Shown: positions 1 to 5,183 of the stretch, one piece after another
Numbering within the stretch: position 1 is the stretch's first letter
Layout of the letters: each line of letters opens with the position of its first letter
NCBI GenBank assembly: GCA_001803705.1
Contig: MHDY01000081.1
Coordinates: forward strand, 1-6,228
Reading direction: 5' to 3'
DNA: 6,228 nt
From: Nitrospirae bacterium GWC2_56_14
Lineage (GTDB): Bacteria > Nitrospirota > UBA9217
Notes under the pieces: generated by a model
The model's database searches: none
The model's input: only the letters and a program-made list of their open reading frames with translations
What the model was told of the DNA's origin: nothing
Position numbers and translations under genes: made by a program

Positions 1-113
1 ATCTTTCAGCAGGGCAAAAAGCTTTATTGTGATCATGATGAATAATAGTCCATGTGTCGGGGAGAGTCAAGAATGAGATGCGTGTGCGGTAATCGTGACA
101 CGCCTCTTTATCC

Positions 114-184
114 CGTCATTCCCGCGCAGGCGGGAATCCAGTCTTTCAGGTCGTTGCTGGATCCCCGTTTTCACGGGGATGACG
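114..184. repeat. REP-like double-hairpin inverted repeat
   Basis: Two 28-base arms (114-141 and 157-184) are imperfect inverted copies of each other around a 15-base spacer. Each arm is also a small hairpin: the left has CCCGC/GCGGG and the right has CCCCG/CGGGG around a TTTTCA loop. The arms end in CGTCAT and ATGACG and meet at AATCCAG and CTGGATC. This matches, from memory, the widespread bacterial intergenic repeat family built on GTCATTCCCGC...GCGGGAATCCAG. Such elements usually sit between genes and are not coding. The exact family name is not assigned. Confidence 0.75.
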
Positions 185-207
185 AATAAATTGCAATGGA
201 GGCCGTG

Positions 208-236
208 GTAGGGGCGGGTTTCAAACCCGCCCCTAC
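208..236. repeat. Perfect 14-bp palindrome with 1-nt loop
   Basis: The left arm GTAGGGGCGGGTTT and the right arm AAACCCGCCCCTAC are exact reverse complements separated by a single C at 222. The palindrome stops abruptly on both sides. It looks like a second dispersed intergenic repeat family placed beside the element at 114-184. It has no adjacent T-run, so I do not call it an intrinsic terminator, although a stem this strong downstream of the protease gene could protect an mRNA 3' end. Confidence 0.75.
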
Positions 237-291
237 GGTCATGAATGGCTGGGGGGAGGAAAGGGCATAACCCATTACATTGTTGAGAGAG

Positions 292-1881
292 CTATCCGAT
301 ATCAGGGACGATGCGGTTCTGGATCAGGCACTGCAGCATCTCAAGCTCGTCCTGATCGAACCAGGTGTAGCCGCAAAGCAGGCACCGGTCGATCTCGATC
401 AGATGGGCGCTGCTGTAAAAGCACCTGAGCATGGCGGAAGCGCATTTGGGGCAGTCAAGGGTGGGGATAACGATCTTGCCCCTGCTGAGCTTGCGTTGGG
501 TATGGTTAAGCTGGTTTTGGTTCACCATGGTCCGGGCAAGCGCAGTCACCCGGTCCGTGCAGGAGCGCGGTCCCGTGCGTGCGATGATCCTGGGGATCCT
601 GCTGTTTTCGACCAGCGTGCCGGCGCAGAAACTGCAGCGAAAGACGCTGGTTCCGTGGTAGGTCGTGTCGACGAGGGACTGCCGGCACGCGGGGCAGGGG
701 AGGTCCGACAGCGTCTTTTCCTTTTGCAGCAGCCGTGCAGAGAAGATGTCGTTGATTGGCGGCAGCTTCCAGGCGCGCTCGGTGTTCTGACTGTTGTTGC
801 CGGTGATCCAGGTGAGGGGAGAGAGCCATGGCAGGGCGCCAAGCTCGCTGAGCGTGAACGGCCCCTGCCATTGCTGCTGCGGGTTCATGGCATAGTAGCC
901 CGGCTCATCGGTTTTTAGCGCGGACGCATTCGCCCGGGCATCGGCCCGCGCGTCCAGTTCCGTGATGCTCACCCGCGCCATGGCAAGCAGTACGGTGATC
1001 CGTTTTTTAAGCGGGGGATGGGTCGAAAGGAGGTCCGCCCAGAAGCCTTCGGACTCGTCCAGGGCCGTTGCCATGGGGTTCACGATGCAGAGCATTTCGA
1101 AGCCGCTGCCGATGAACCCGGCGCCGCGCCAACTCCGGGAGAGGAGGTGCAGGGTCTCGGCAAGGGCGATGGGGTTCCGGGACATGCGGATTGCGGCGGC
1201 ATCGGCCCGGTACTCCCGCTCGCGTGAAATGAACAGGTTCAGCAGATAGCTCAACTGCAGCAGGAGCCAGGCCAGGAGGAAGCCGGGGGCGGCGAAGGAC
1301 CGGCCCTGCGTGGTAGAACGGAGCTTTTCCAGAGTGGAGGCGGCGGTGCCGAACAGGCTTGCCGCCACCGTGGTCTCGAGACAGTCGCCGGAAAGGATGT
1401 GGTGCGCCTCGTGCGCTACGACGGTCTCGAGCTGGGGGCGGGTCAGCCGGGAAAGCAGCCCTTCAGTGATGCCGATGGCGGCGTTGCCTTTGAGGTCGGC
1501 AACGGCCAAGGCGTTCATGGACAAGGACGGGATGACAAAACCCTGGATCCTTCGATGGTTTCCGGTGACCACGTGAACTTCCTGCATGATGTTCGCCAAC
1601 ATTTTATGAATGTCGTCCTTAAGGTCCGGCGGCTGCGCGTCGAGGGTTCGCATGACCGTGGATGCTGTGTCGTAGGCTGCGAACCAGAAGTGAAGCCCCG
1701 CCACGGCCAGTGCGATCACGCCGGAAACGATCCAGAACTGCAGGGATGAAGCTGCCAGGACGTGGAGGAACGGTGCGGCAAAGGCCGCAGCGATGCCGAG
1801 ATAGAGTGCCAGGAGGAGCAGAAAGAACAGCCCGATGCGCCAGTTCTTCTGCCGTTCTATGTCAATGAAGGTTAGGGGCAT
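292..1881 (-). CDS. M48-family membrane zinc metalloprotease with GYF_2-like domain and two C-terminal zinc ribbons
   Basis: Predicted 529-aa membrane-anchored zinc endopeptidase of the M48 (HtpX/Ste24) type, probably cleaving membrane or misfolded proteins. Two N-terminal hydrophobic segments (about 16-38 and 46-66) precede the catalytic part. The zinc-binding HEAHH motif is at 157-161 (ligands H157 and H161, base E158), and the third ligand is likely E223 in REYRAD. Another hydrophobic stretch lies at about 198-218, and the family's STHPPLKKRI block is at 286-295. A GYF_2-like segment follows (about 329-375, with QGPFTLSEL and a late W). Two TFIIB-type zinc ribbons come last: C396/C399/C416/C419 and C477/C480/C500/C503, the latter ending in the typical CGYTWFDQDEL. 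HtpX proteins are usually near 290 aa, so about 200 residues are extra. The gene lies 134 bp behind lemA. The chosen ATG has no Shine-Dalgarno because a repeat begins 7 bases upstream. Family assignment is firm; substrate is unknown. Confidence 0.9.
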   Translation of the reverse strand: MPLTFIDIERQKNWRIGLFFLLLLALYLGIAAAFAAPFLHVLAASSLQFWIVSGVIALAVAGLHFWFAAYDTASTVMRTLDAQPPDLKDDIHKMLANIMQEVHVVTGNHRRIQGFVIPSLSMNALAVADLKGNAAIGITEGLLSRLTRPQLETVVAHEAHHILSGDCLETTVAASLFGTAASTLEKLRSTTQGRSFAAPGFLLAWLLLQLSYLLNLFISREREYRADAAAIRMSRNPIALAETLHLLSRSWRGAGFIGSGFEMLCIVNPMATALDESEGFWADLLSTHPPLKKRITVLLAMARVSITELDARADARANASALKTDEPGYYAMNPQQQWQGPFTLSELGALPWLSPLTWITGNNSQNTERAWKLPPINDIFSARLLQKEKTLSDLPCPACRQSLVDTTYHGTSVFRCSFCAGTLVENSRIPRIIARTGPRSCTDRVTALARTMVNQNQLNHTQRKLSRGKIVIPTLDCPKCASAMLRCFYSSAHLIEIDRCLLCGYTWFDQDELEMLQCLIQNRIVPDIG

Positions 1882-1887
1882 GGGGGA

Positions 1888-2012
1888 ATTGCGGATTGCA
1901 GATTTCGGATTGCGGATTGTAAACGCATACTAATAAATCCGGAATTCTCATACCGCAGTCGTCTACGTTCCTCTCAGGTTTACGCCTAAATCCGAAATCC
2001 GCAATCCGCAAT
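1888..2012. repeat. 125-bp imperfect inverted repeat filling the lemA-protease gap
   Basis: The arms 1888-1911 and 1989-2012 are inverted copies matching at 23 of 24 positions, built from GCGGATTG and GATTTCGGATT units. The pairing continues inside: GTAAAC at 1919-1924 faces GTTTAC at 1978-1983 in register. The element runs from 3 bases past the lemA stop codon to 6 bases before the protease start codon, so it makes up nearly the whole spacer. It appears non-coding and resembles the short dispersed repeats with CCGAAATCCGCAATC motifs seen in some deltaproteobacterial genomes (recollection, not a search). Confidence 0.8.
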
Positions 2013-2015
2013 CGG

Positions 2016-2579
2016 TTACTTATTCCGGAGGCTCAGGTTCACCGCCGGGGTGGCGCGTGCCGCTTCTTCAGCCCCGAAATACTCTTCGCTTGCAAAATTA
2101 AAAAAAGAGGAAATGAAGTTGTTCGGGAACACCTGGAGCCGGGTGCGGTAATTGGCCACGAGATCGTTGTAGAGCTGGCGCGCGAAGGCGATCCTGTTCT
2201 CCGTCGAGGTGAGCTCCTCCTGGAGCTGCATCACGTTCTGGTTGCCCTTGAGCGCGGGATAGTTTTCCATGACCGCGAACAGTTTTCCCAGTGCCTCGGT
2301 GAGCATGTTCTCGGCCTGGGCCTTCGTTCCCGGCGTGCCTGCGGACACGGCTTTTGCCCTGGCCGAGATGACTTTCTCGAGCGTATCCTGTTCGAACTCC
2401 AGGGCGCCTTTCACGGTCGCGACCAGGTTCGGGATGAGGTCATGCCGCCGTTTGAGCTGCACATCGATCTGTTTCCAGGAACCCTGTACATCGTTTCGCT
2501 GGGCAATGAGCCCGTTGTAGATCGCGATGATCCCGACCAGGAACGCGCCAAGTATTGCCAGTAAGATCCAACCAACCAT
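2016..2579 (-). CDS. lemA: LemA family membrane protein
   Basis: A 187-aa protein of the LemA family, membrane-anchored with a helical domain; its biochemical role is not settled. A single N-terminal transmembrane helix (about 4-20) leads into the family's YNGL (21-24). Next comes the signature block WKQIDVQLKRRHDLIPNLV (35-53) with TVKG, and the conserved later block TENRIAFARQLYND (126-139) followed by NYRTRLQVFPNN. Length is typical. The start is well supported: AAAGGAGG lies 6 bases before the ATG on the minus strand. An M48 protease gene follows on the same strand, a pairing common for LemA, which suggests a joint envelope quality-control or stress role (inference). A candidate extended -10 promoter lies about 60 bp upstream. 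Confidence 0.95.
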   Translation of the reverse strand: MVGWILLAILGAFLVGIIAIYNGLIAQRNDVQGSWKQIDVQLKRRHDLIPNLVATVKGALEFEQDTLEKVISARAKAVSAGTPGTKAQAENMLTEALGKLFAVMENYPALKGNQNVMQLQEELTSTENRIAFARQLYNDLVANYRTRLQVFPNNFISSFFNFASEEYFGAEEAARATPAVNLSLRNK

Positions 2580-2639
2580 AGTGGTCCTCCTTTATAATCC
2601 GTCGTAGACCCAGTCAATGCGTGCATGAAATCTGGCTGC

Positions 2640-2648
2640 AGTATATCA
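2640..2648 (-). promoter_or_regulatory. Candidate extended -10 promoter for lemA
   Basis: Read on the minus strand this is TGATATACT, which fits the extended -10 form TGnTATAAT with one mismatch in the hexamer. No good -35 hexamer is found 16-18 bases upstream, which is tolerable for extended -10 promoters. Predicted transcription would start near 2633, giving a leader of about 50 bases that keeps the strong Shine-Dalgarno. A second look-alike, TATAAA closer to the gene, overlaps the ribosome-binding site and is less plausible. Confidence 0.4.
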
Positions 2649-2739
2649 TAAATCTGCCCGAGGCCTAAACCAAAAAAGAAAACCTTTGACACGGAAAAAG
2701 CCTGATCAAGGCTATGATAAAAGCGGATAAACCGAGAAA

Positions 2740-2861
2740 GGCAGTTAGCCACAAAATGCACAGAAAGCACAAAAGGTAAAGATGTTTTGTGTTTTGGAAA
2801 GACCTTACCCCTTTTTGTTTTTTTGTTTATGTGACTTTTGTGCTTTATGTGGCTAACTGCC
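2740..2861. repeat. 122-bp imperfect inverted repeat between mqnD and lemA
   Basis: The outer arms GGCAGTTAGCCACA (2740-2753) and its exact reverse complement (2848-2861) bound the element. A second matching pair lies inside: 2764-2775 against 2835-2846 (CTTTTGTGCTTT). The left side has about 10 extra bases between these blocks. The centre is T-rich on the plus strand. No ORF, target-site duplication or transposase trace is visible. It lies between the 3' end of the mqn operon and the lemA promoter, so it may insulate the two minus-strand units, but no clean U-tract follows it on the minus strand. Confidence 0.75.
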
Positions 2862-2871
2862 GTTCACAGGT

Positions 2872-3714
2872 TTATTCTTCTTCTGCCAGAAGCGGCTTGT
2901 CTGAGGCGGGAAAGATGCCGCGCGATTCGGCTTCGCTGAACAGCCTGCGTACCGCCGCGATCCCCTCTTCGCCGAGGTCGAGCGAGAAGTCGTTCACATA
3001 AAGGTCGATGTGGCTTCTCATCACCGCAGGGTCCATCTCCTGGCTGTGCATCCCGCAGTAGCCCATCACTTCTTCCGGATGCGCGTAGGCGTACTGAACG
3101 CTTTCGCGTATGCCGGCTTCGATCCTGAGCAGGAGGTCACGGCCGAGGGAGCGCTTGCCGAGTATGCCGCCCAGGGGGATCGGCAGGCCAGCGTGCTGTT
3201 CCCACCAGGCGCCGAGGTCGAGCAGTTTTTCCAGGTCGTAGCTCGGATAGGTGAAGCGGCTTTCATGGATGATCAGGCCTGCGGCCACTTCACCTTTCGA
3301 AACTGCGTCCATGATGCGGTCGAAGGTCATGGCAATCACGTTTTCGATCGAGGGGTCGAAGAGGCGAAGCAACAGGTAAGCGGTTGTGAGCTTGCCCGGG
3401 ATGGCGATGGTGCCGTGCTTCAGGTCGGACAGTCTTGTTCCCGGCCGGGCGACGACGAGCGGACCGCAGCCCCTGCCGAGCGCACCGCCGGAACGGAGCA
3501 GGGAATAGGATTCGCGCAGATGACCCAGCGCATGGTAGGAGATCTTGGTGAGGTCCAGCCTGTTCTCGAGCGCCATGCGGTTCAGGGTCTCCACATCCTC
3601 CAGTTGTTCCCGGAACAATACGCCGGGCACCGCGACCTTTCCGTGGATGAGCGCATAAAAAATGAACGTGTCGTTCGGGCAGGGGGAGTAGCCTATGGTC
3701 AGGGTCCTGCTCAC
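2872..3714 (-). CDS. mqnD: 1,4-dihydroxy-6-naphthoate synthase (menaquinone, futalosine pathway)
   Basis: Cytoplasmic enzyme of about 280 aa that converts cyclic dehypoxanthinyl futalosine to 1,4-dihydroxy-6-naphthoate, a late headgroup step of futalosine-route menaquinone synthesis. It has the periplasmic-binding-protein-like fold of the MqnA/MqnD family. Visible family blocks are YSPCPNDTFIFYAL near the N-terminus (SPCPNDTF about 10-17), DLTKISYHALG (54-64), ALGRGCGPLVVA (78-89), IAIPGKLTTAYLLLRLF (103-119), HESRFTYP (150-157, with the likely catalytic His150) and GLPIPLGGILGK (176-187). I chose the GTG at 3714-3712: family homology begins right after it, and it overlaps the mqnB TGA stop as GTGA, implying translational coupling. 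A longer ATG start at 3783 would add 23 residues lying inside mqnB that resemble nothing in the family. Last gene of the PPC-mqnB-mqnD unit. Confidence 0.93.
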   Translation of the reverse strand: MSRTLTIGYSPCPNDTFIFYALIHGKVAVPGVLFREQLEDVETLNRMALENRLDLTKISYHALGHLRESYSLLRSGGALGRGCGPLVVARPGTRLSDLKHGTIAIPGKLTTAYLLLRLFDPSIENVIAMTFDRIMDAVSKGEVAAGLIIHESRFTYPSYDLEKLLDLGAWWEQHAGLPIPLGGILGKRSLGRDLLLRIEAGIRESVQYAYAHPEEVMGYCGMHSQEMDPAVMRSHIDLYVNDFSLDLGEEGIAAVRRLFSEAESRGIFPASDKPLLAEEE

Positions 3715-4436
3715 GTGTCCCACTCTTTCAGTATCCCGATCACCGCTTTCTGGGCTGCTTCCGCGGCCAGGGGGATATCCCATTTGTTGAGGTCCCGGTT
3801 CTCTACGATGTTCGATATCCCGCGAACTTCTATCCAGGGGATGCCGTGCAAGGTCGCCACCTGGGCCGCGGCAGCGCCTTCCATGTTCTCACACAGGCCA
3901 TTATAATGGGTGTCGAGTTCAGCTGCGCGGTTGGAAGTCCCGGTGCAGGTCGAAAGCGTGACAAAGGTCCCGGTGTGGATGCGCCCTCTTTCCATCACCC
4001 GGGTAACGGCATTTTGGGCGCGGCTCAGGAGCATTTCCGAAGCGGGAAAGCAGTTGAAAAAGTTACTGCCTGCTGCGCGGGCAAGAGGGATGGAGATGTA
4101 CTCGGTGTCCTTAAACCCGTCCAGGGTGAGCACGCCCTCGTCGCCGGCGATCTCCTCTCTCGCCAGGGCGACGTCGCCGACCACTGCGCCTGAAGCGGGA
4201 TAGGCCCCGCCGATGCCGAACAGGATCAGGCTCTTCGGACTGACCTGCGTGAACAGGAGCGTTGCCGCATGTGCCGCGTTGACCTTGCCCATACCGCCGA
4301 TGCAGAGGCATATTTCCTGATGCTCCAGCGTACCCACGTAAATCGATTTTGAGCCAAGCGTCATGTTCTCGAATATTGTTGCTTGAGCCAGCAAAAGCTC
4401 GGCTTCGTTCTGTACGGAACAGAGCAGTGCGATCAT
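3711..4436 (-). CDS. mqnB: Futalosine hydrolase
   Basis: Predicted 241-aa nucleosidase of the MTAN/PNP phosphorylase fold that splits futalosine into hypoxanthine and dehypoxanthine futalosine in menaquinone synthesis. Seen in the sequence: an opening beta-strand MIALLCSVQNEAE, the GGMGKVNAAHAA loop (48-58), GIGGAYP (74-80), VGDVALARE (86-94), the ribose-binding ENMEGAAAAQVA block (183-194), and RGISNIVENRD..KWD (205-220) with the base-recognition/catalytic Asp region. The RGISN...RD..KWDI ending and the direct mqnD neighbour separate it from ordinary MTA/SAH nucleosidase. The start at 4436 follows the PPC gene stop by 5 bp and has GGAGG 11 bases upstream. An upstream in-frame ATG at 4580 would add 48 arginine- and proline-rich residues that are a frame-shadow of the PPC gene. 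Confidence 0.92.
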   Translation of the reverse strand: MIALLCSVQNEAELLLAQATIFENMTLGSKSIYVGTLEHQEICLCIGGMGKVNAAHAATLLFTQVSPKSLILFGIGGAYPASGAVVGDVALAREEIAGDEGVLTLDGFKDTEYISIPLARAAGSNFFNCFPASEMLLSRAQNAVTRVMERGRIHTGTFVTLSTCTGTSNRAAELDTHYNGLCENMEGAAAAQVATLHGIPWIEVRGISNIVENRDLNKWDIPLAAEAAQKAVIGILKEWDT

Positions 4437-4441
4437 AGGGG

Positions 4442-4894
4442 TCAGGGCCTCCGGCCCGAGGGCAGGTCCAGCATCACCAGGCCCGTGTTGCTGTCCAGGG
4501 CCCTTCGGGCGTCGATGCCGATAATTTCGGTGAGCACGGCTTCGATCACCAGATAGACGGAATGGTCTTTGCGGATACAACCGGTCAGGGTCTCTTTTCC
4601 ACGGCCCAGGGCGCCGTGCAGGTGGATGGCCGGCCCGTCATTATGCCAGAACAGGGTCCCGATGCCGAGTACTTCTCTGCCGTCGCTGAAGTTCTGCCAC
4701 ACCGGTTCGGGCGGGATGACCGCCTCTTTGGGGCCGGTAACGATGCTGCCCGAGCGCAGGCCGCCGAGCAGCATGATGGTCCCGGCTTTCACCTGTTCTT
4801 TTATTGCCACCGCCCGAATGCCCGCAAGGAGATCGTCCTGGTCATCGAATTTAAGTAAAAAGACCCTCCCGAACGATCCTTGCGCGTATTGCAT
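4442..4894 (-). CDS. PPC (DUF296) domain protein, possible DNA-binding regulator
   Basis: A 150-aa single-domain protein of the PPC/DUF296 family, found in prokaryotes alone and in plants fused to AT-hooks, where it mediates trimer formation and DNA-related functions. Family features: GSFGRVFLLKFDDQDDLL (6-23), an alternating hydrophobic strand with LLGGLRSG (42-49), the HLHGALGRG motif (91-99), TGCIR (104-108) in place of the GGH form of many relatives, and a C-terminal IEAVLTEIIG strand. The paired histidines of HLH may bind metal (inference). No AT-hook is present. The start at 4894 has AAGGAG 6-7 bases upstream; a longer ATG at 5002 adds 36 residues with no family resemblance and lacks a good ribosome site. 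It is the first gene of the mqnB-mqnD operon. What it senses or binds is unknown. Confidence 0.85.
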   Translation of the reverse strand: MQYAQGSFGRVFLLKFDDQDDLLAGIRAVAIKEQVKAGTIMLLGGLRSGSIVTGPKEAVIPPEPVWQNFSDGREVLGIGTLFWHNDGPAIHLHGALGRGKETLTGCIRKDHSVYLVIEAVLTEIIGIDARRALDSNTGLVMLDLPSGRRP

Positions 4895-4972
4895 AAGCTC
4901 TCCTTGTTGTTGATCGACGGGAATAGCCCGGTAACCGAAGTTCGCCTCTTTTTCAGTGTTTTTACAAGGGGT

Positions 4973-4981
4973 ACTATAGCA
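4973..4981 (-). promoter_or_regulatory. Candidate extended -10 promoter of the PPC-mqnB-mqnD operon
   Basis: On the minus strand this reads TGCTATAGT, an extended -10 with five of six hexamer matches. At 17-base spacing the -35 position reads TGGAAT, which is weak. A start near 4966 would give a leader of about 72 bases ending in the AAGGAG ribosome site of the PPC gene. It stands back to back with the plus-strand promoter at 5011-5019, so a regulator bound between them could act both ways. Confidence 0.45.
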
Positions 4982-5010
4982 CAGTAAAACCATCGATTCC
5001 ACGCTAAAAA

Positions 5011-5019
5011 TGCTATACT
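5011..5019 (+). promoter_or_regulatory. Candidate extended -10 promoter, divergent from the mqn operon
   Basis: The plus strand reads TGCTATACT, matching TGnTATAAT except one base. No recognisable -35 hexamer stands at 16-18 bases. A transcript would begin near 5026, run into the hairpin and T-run at 5065-5092, and if it reads through would reach the outer-membrane protein gene at 5184 with a leader of about 160 bases. Confidence 0.45.
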
Positions 5020-5064
5020 TGTACCTGCACGCACTGGATTCCCGTGCATTGCGGCCGGCACGAT

Positions 5065-5092
5065 AGAGCTCCCTATGAGGGACTCTTTTTTT
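5065..5092 (+). terminator. Intrinsic terminator or attenuator in the leader of the outer-membrane protein gene
   Basis: AGAG plus TCCCT (5065-5074, with C5069 bulged) pairs with AGGGA plus CTCT (5078-5086) around an ATG loop, giving about 9 base pairs. The run of seven T at 5086-5092 follows at once. No gene precedes it on the plus strand in this window, so it would end a short transcript of about 65 bases from the promoter at 5011-5019. It would therefore act either as an attenuator for the downstream gene or as the 3' end of a small RNA. Confidence 0.5.
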
Positions 5093-5123
5093 CTCGTGAA
5101 AGGAGGTGGCAGGAACAGCAGTT

Positions 5124-5174
5124 ATGCGGGCAGAGGTCGTTGTTTTTTCCTATCAGAACAGTGCAACAAACTAA
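5124..5174 (+). CDS. Possible 16-aa leader peptide upstream of the outer-membrane protein gene
   Basis: An ATG at 5124 opens MRAEVVVFSYQNSATN and a TAA stop at 5172-5174 that touches the GGAGG of the next gene, 9 bases before its ATG. A very strong AAAGGAGGTG lies at 5098-5107, but its spacing to this ATG is about 16 bases, which is long. No run of a single amino acid suggests classical attenuation. It may be chance; I list it because the near-consensus ribosome site otherwise has no partner. Confidence 0.2.
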   Translation: MRAEVVVFSYQNSATN

Positions 5175-5183
5175 GGAGGGCTT

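Larger units (their letters stand above)
1..291. other. Gene-free stretch downstream of the M48 protease gene
   Basis: No open reading frame with a credible ribosome-binding site or recognisable product is visible here on either strand. The first 113 bases are AT-richer and show nothing I recognise. The rest contains two palindromic repeats, annotated separately at 114-184 and 208-236. The minus-strand protease gene ends at 292, so any transcript from it would run into these hairpins. Neither hairpin is followed by a T-run on the minus strand, so no classical intrinsic terminator is present. Confidence 0.6.

Noticed and set aside
114..236. CRISPR array
   Set aside because: The repeats are palindromic and of different families, not evenly spaced direct repeats, and no cas gene is present.
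280..918. A 212-codon plus-strand open frame
   Set aside because: It lies entirely antisense to the zinc-ribbon part of the protease gene, has no ribosome site or recognisable domain, and is explained by GC-rich codon positions.
3715..3783. Longer ATG start for mqnD
   Set aside because: The extra 23 residues overlap mqnB, lack family resemblance, and the GTG at 3714 sits exactly before the conserved N-terminus and overlaps the mqnB stop.
3010..3906. A 298-codon plus-strand open frame
   Set aside because: It is antisense to mqnD and the end of mqnB, both with clear family motifs; its composition is that of a mirror frame.
4437..4580. Longer ATG start for mqnB
   Set aside because: The 48 extra residues are Arg/Pro-rich and lie over the PPC gene in another frame; the ATG at 4436 opens the family's first beta-strand.
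4895..5002. Longer ATG start for the PPC protein
   Set aside because: It would include the predicted promoter and leader; the ATG at 4894 has a good ribosome site and matches the domain start.
5020..5100. Known riboswitch (for example c-di-GMP GEMM) in the outer-membrane protein leader
   Set aside because: The TGCACGCACTGG stretch faintly recalls GEMM, but the expected conserved core and tetraloop-receptor features are not visible.
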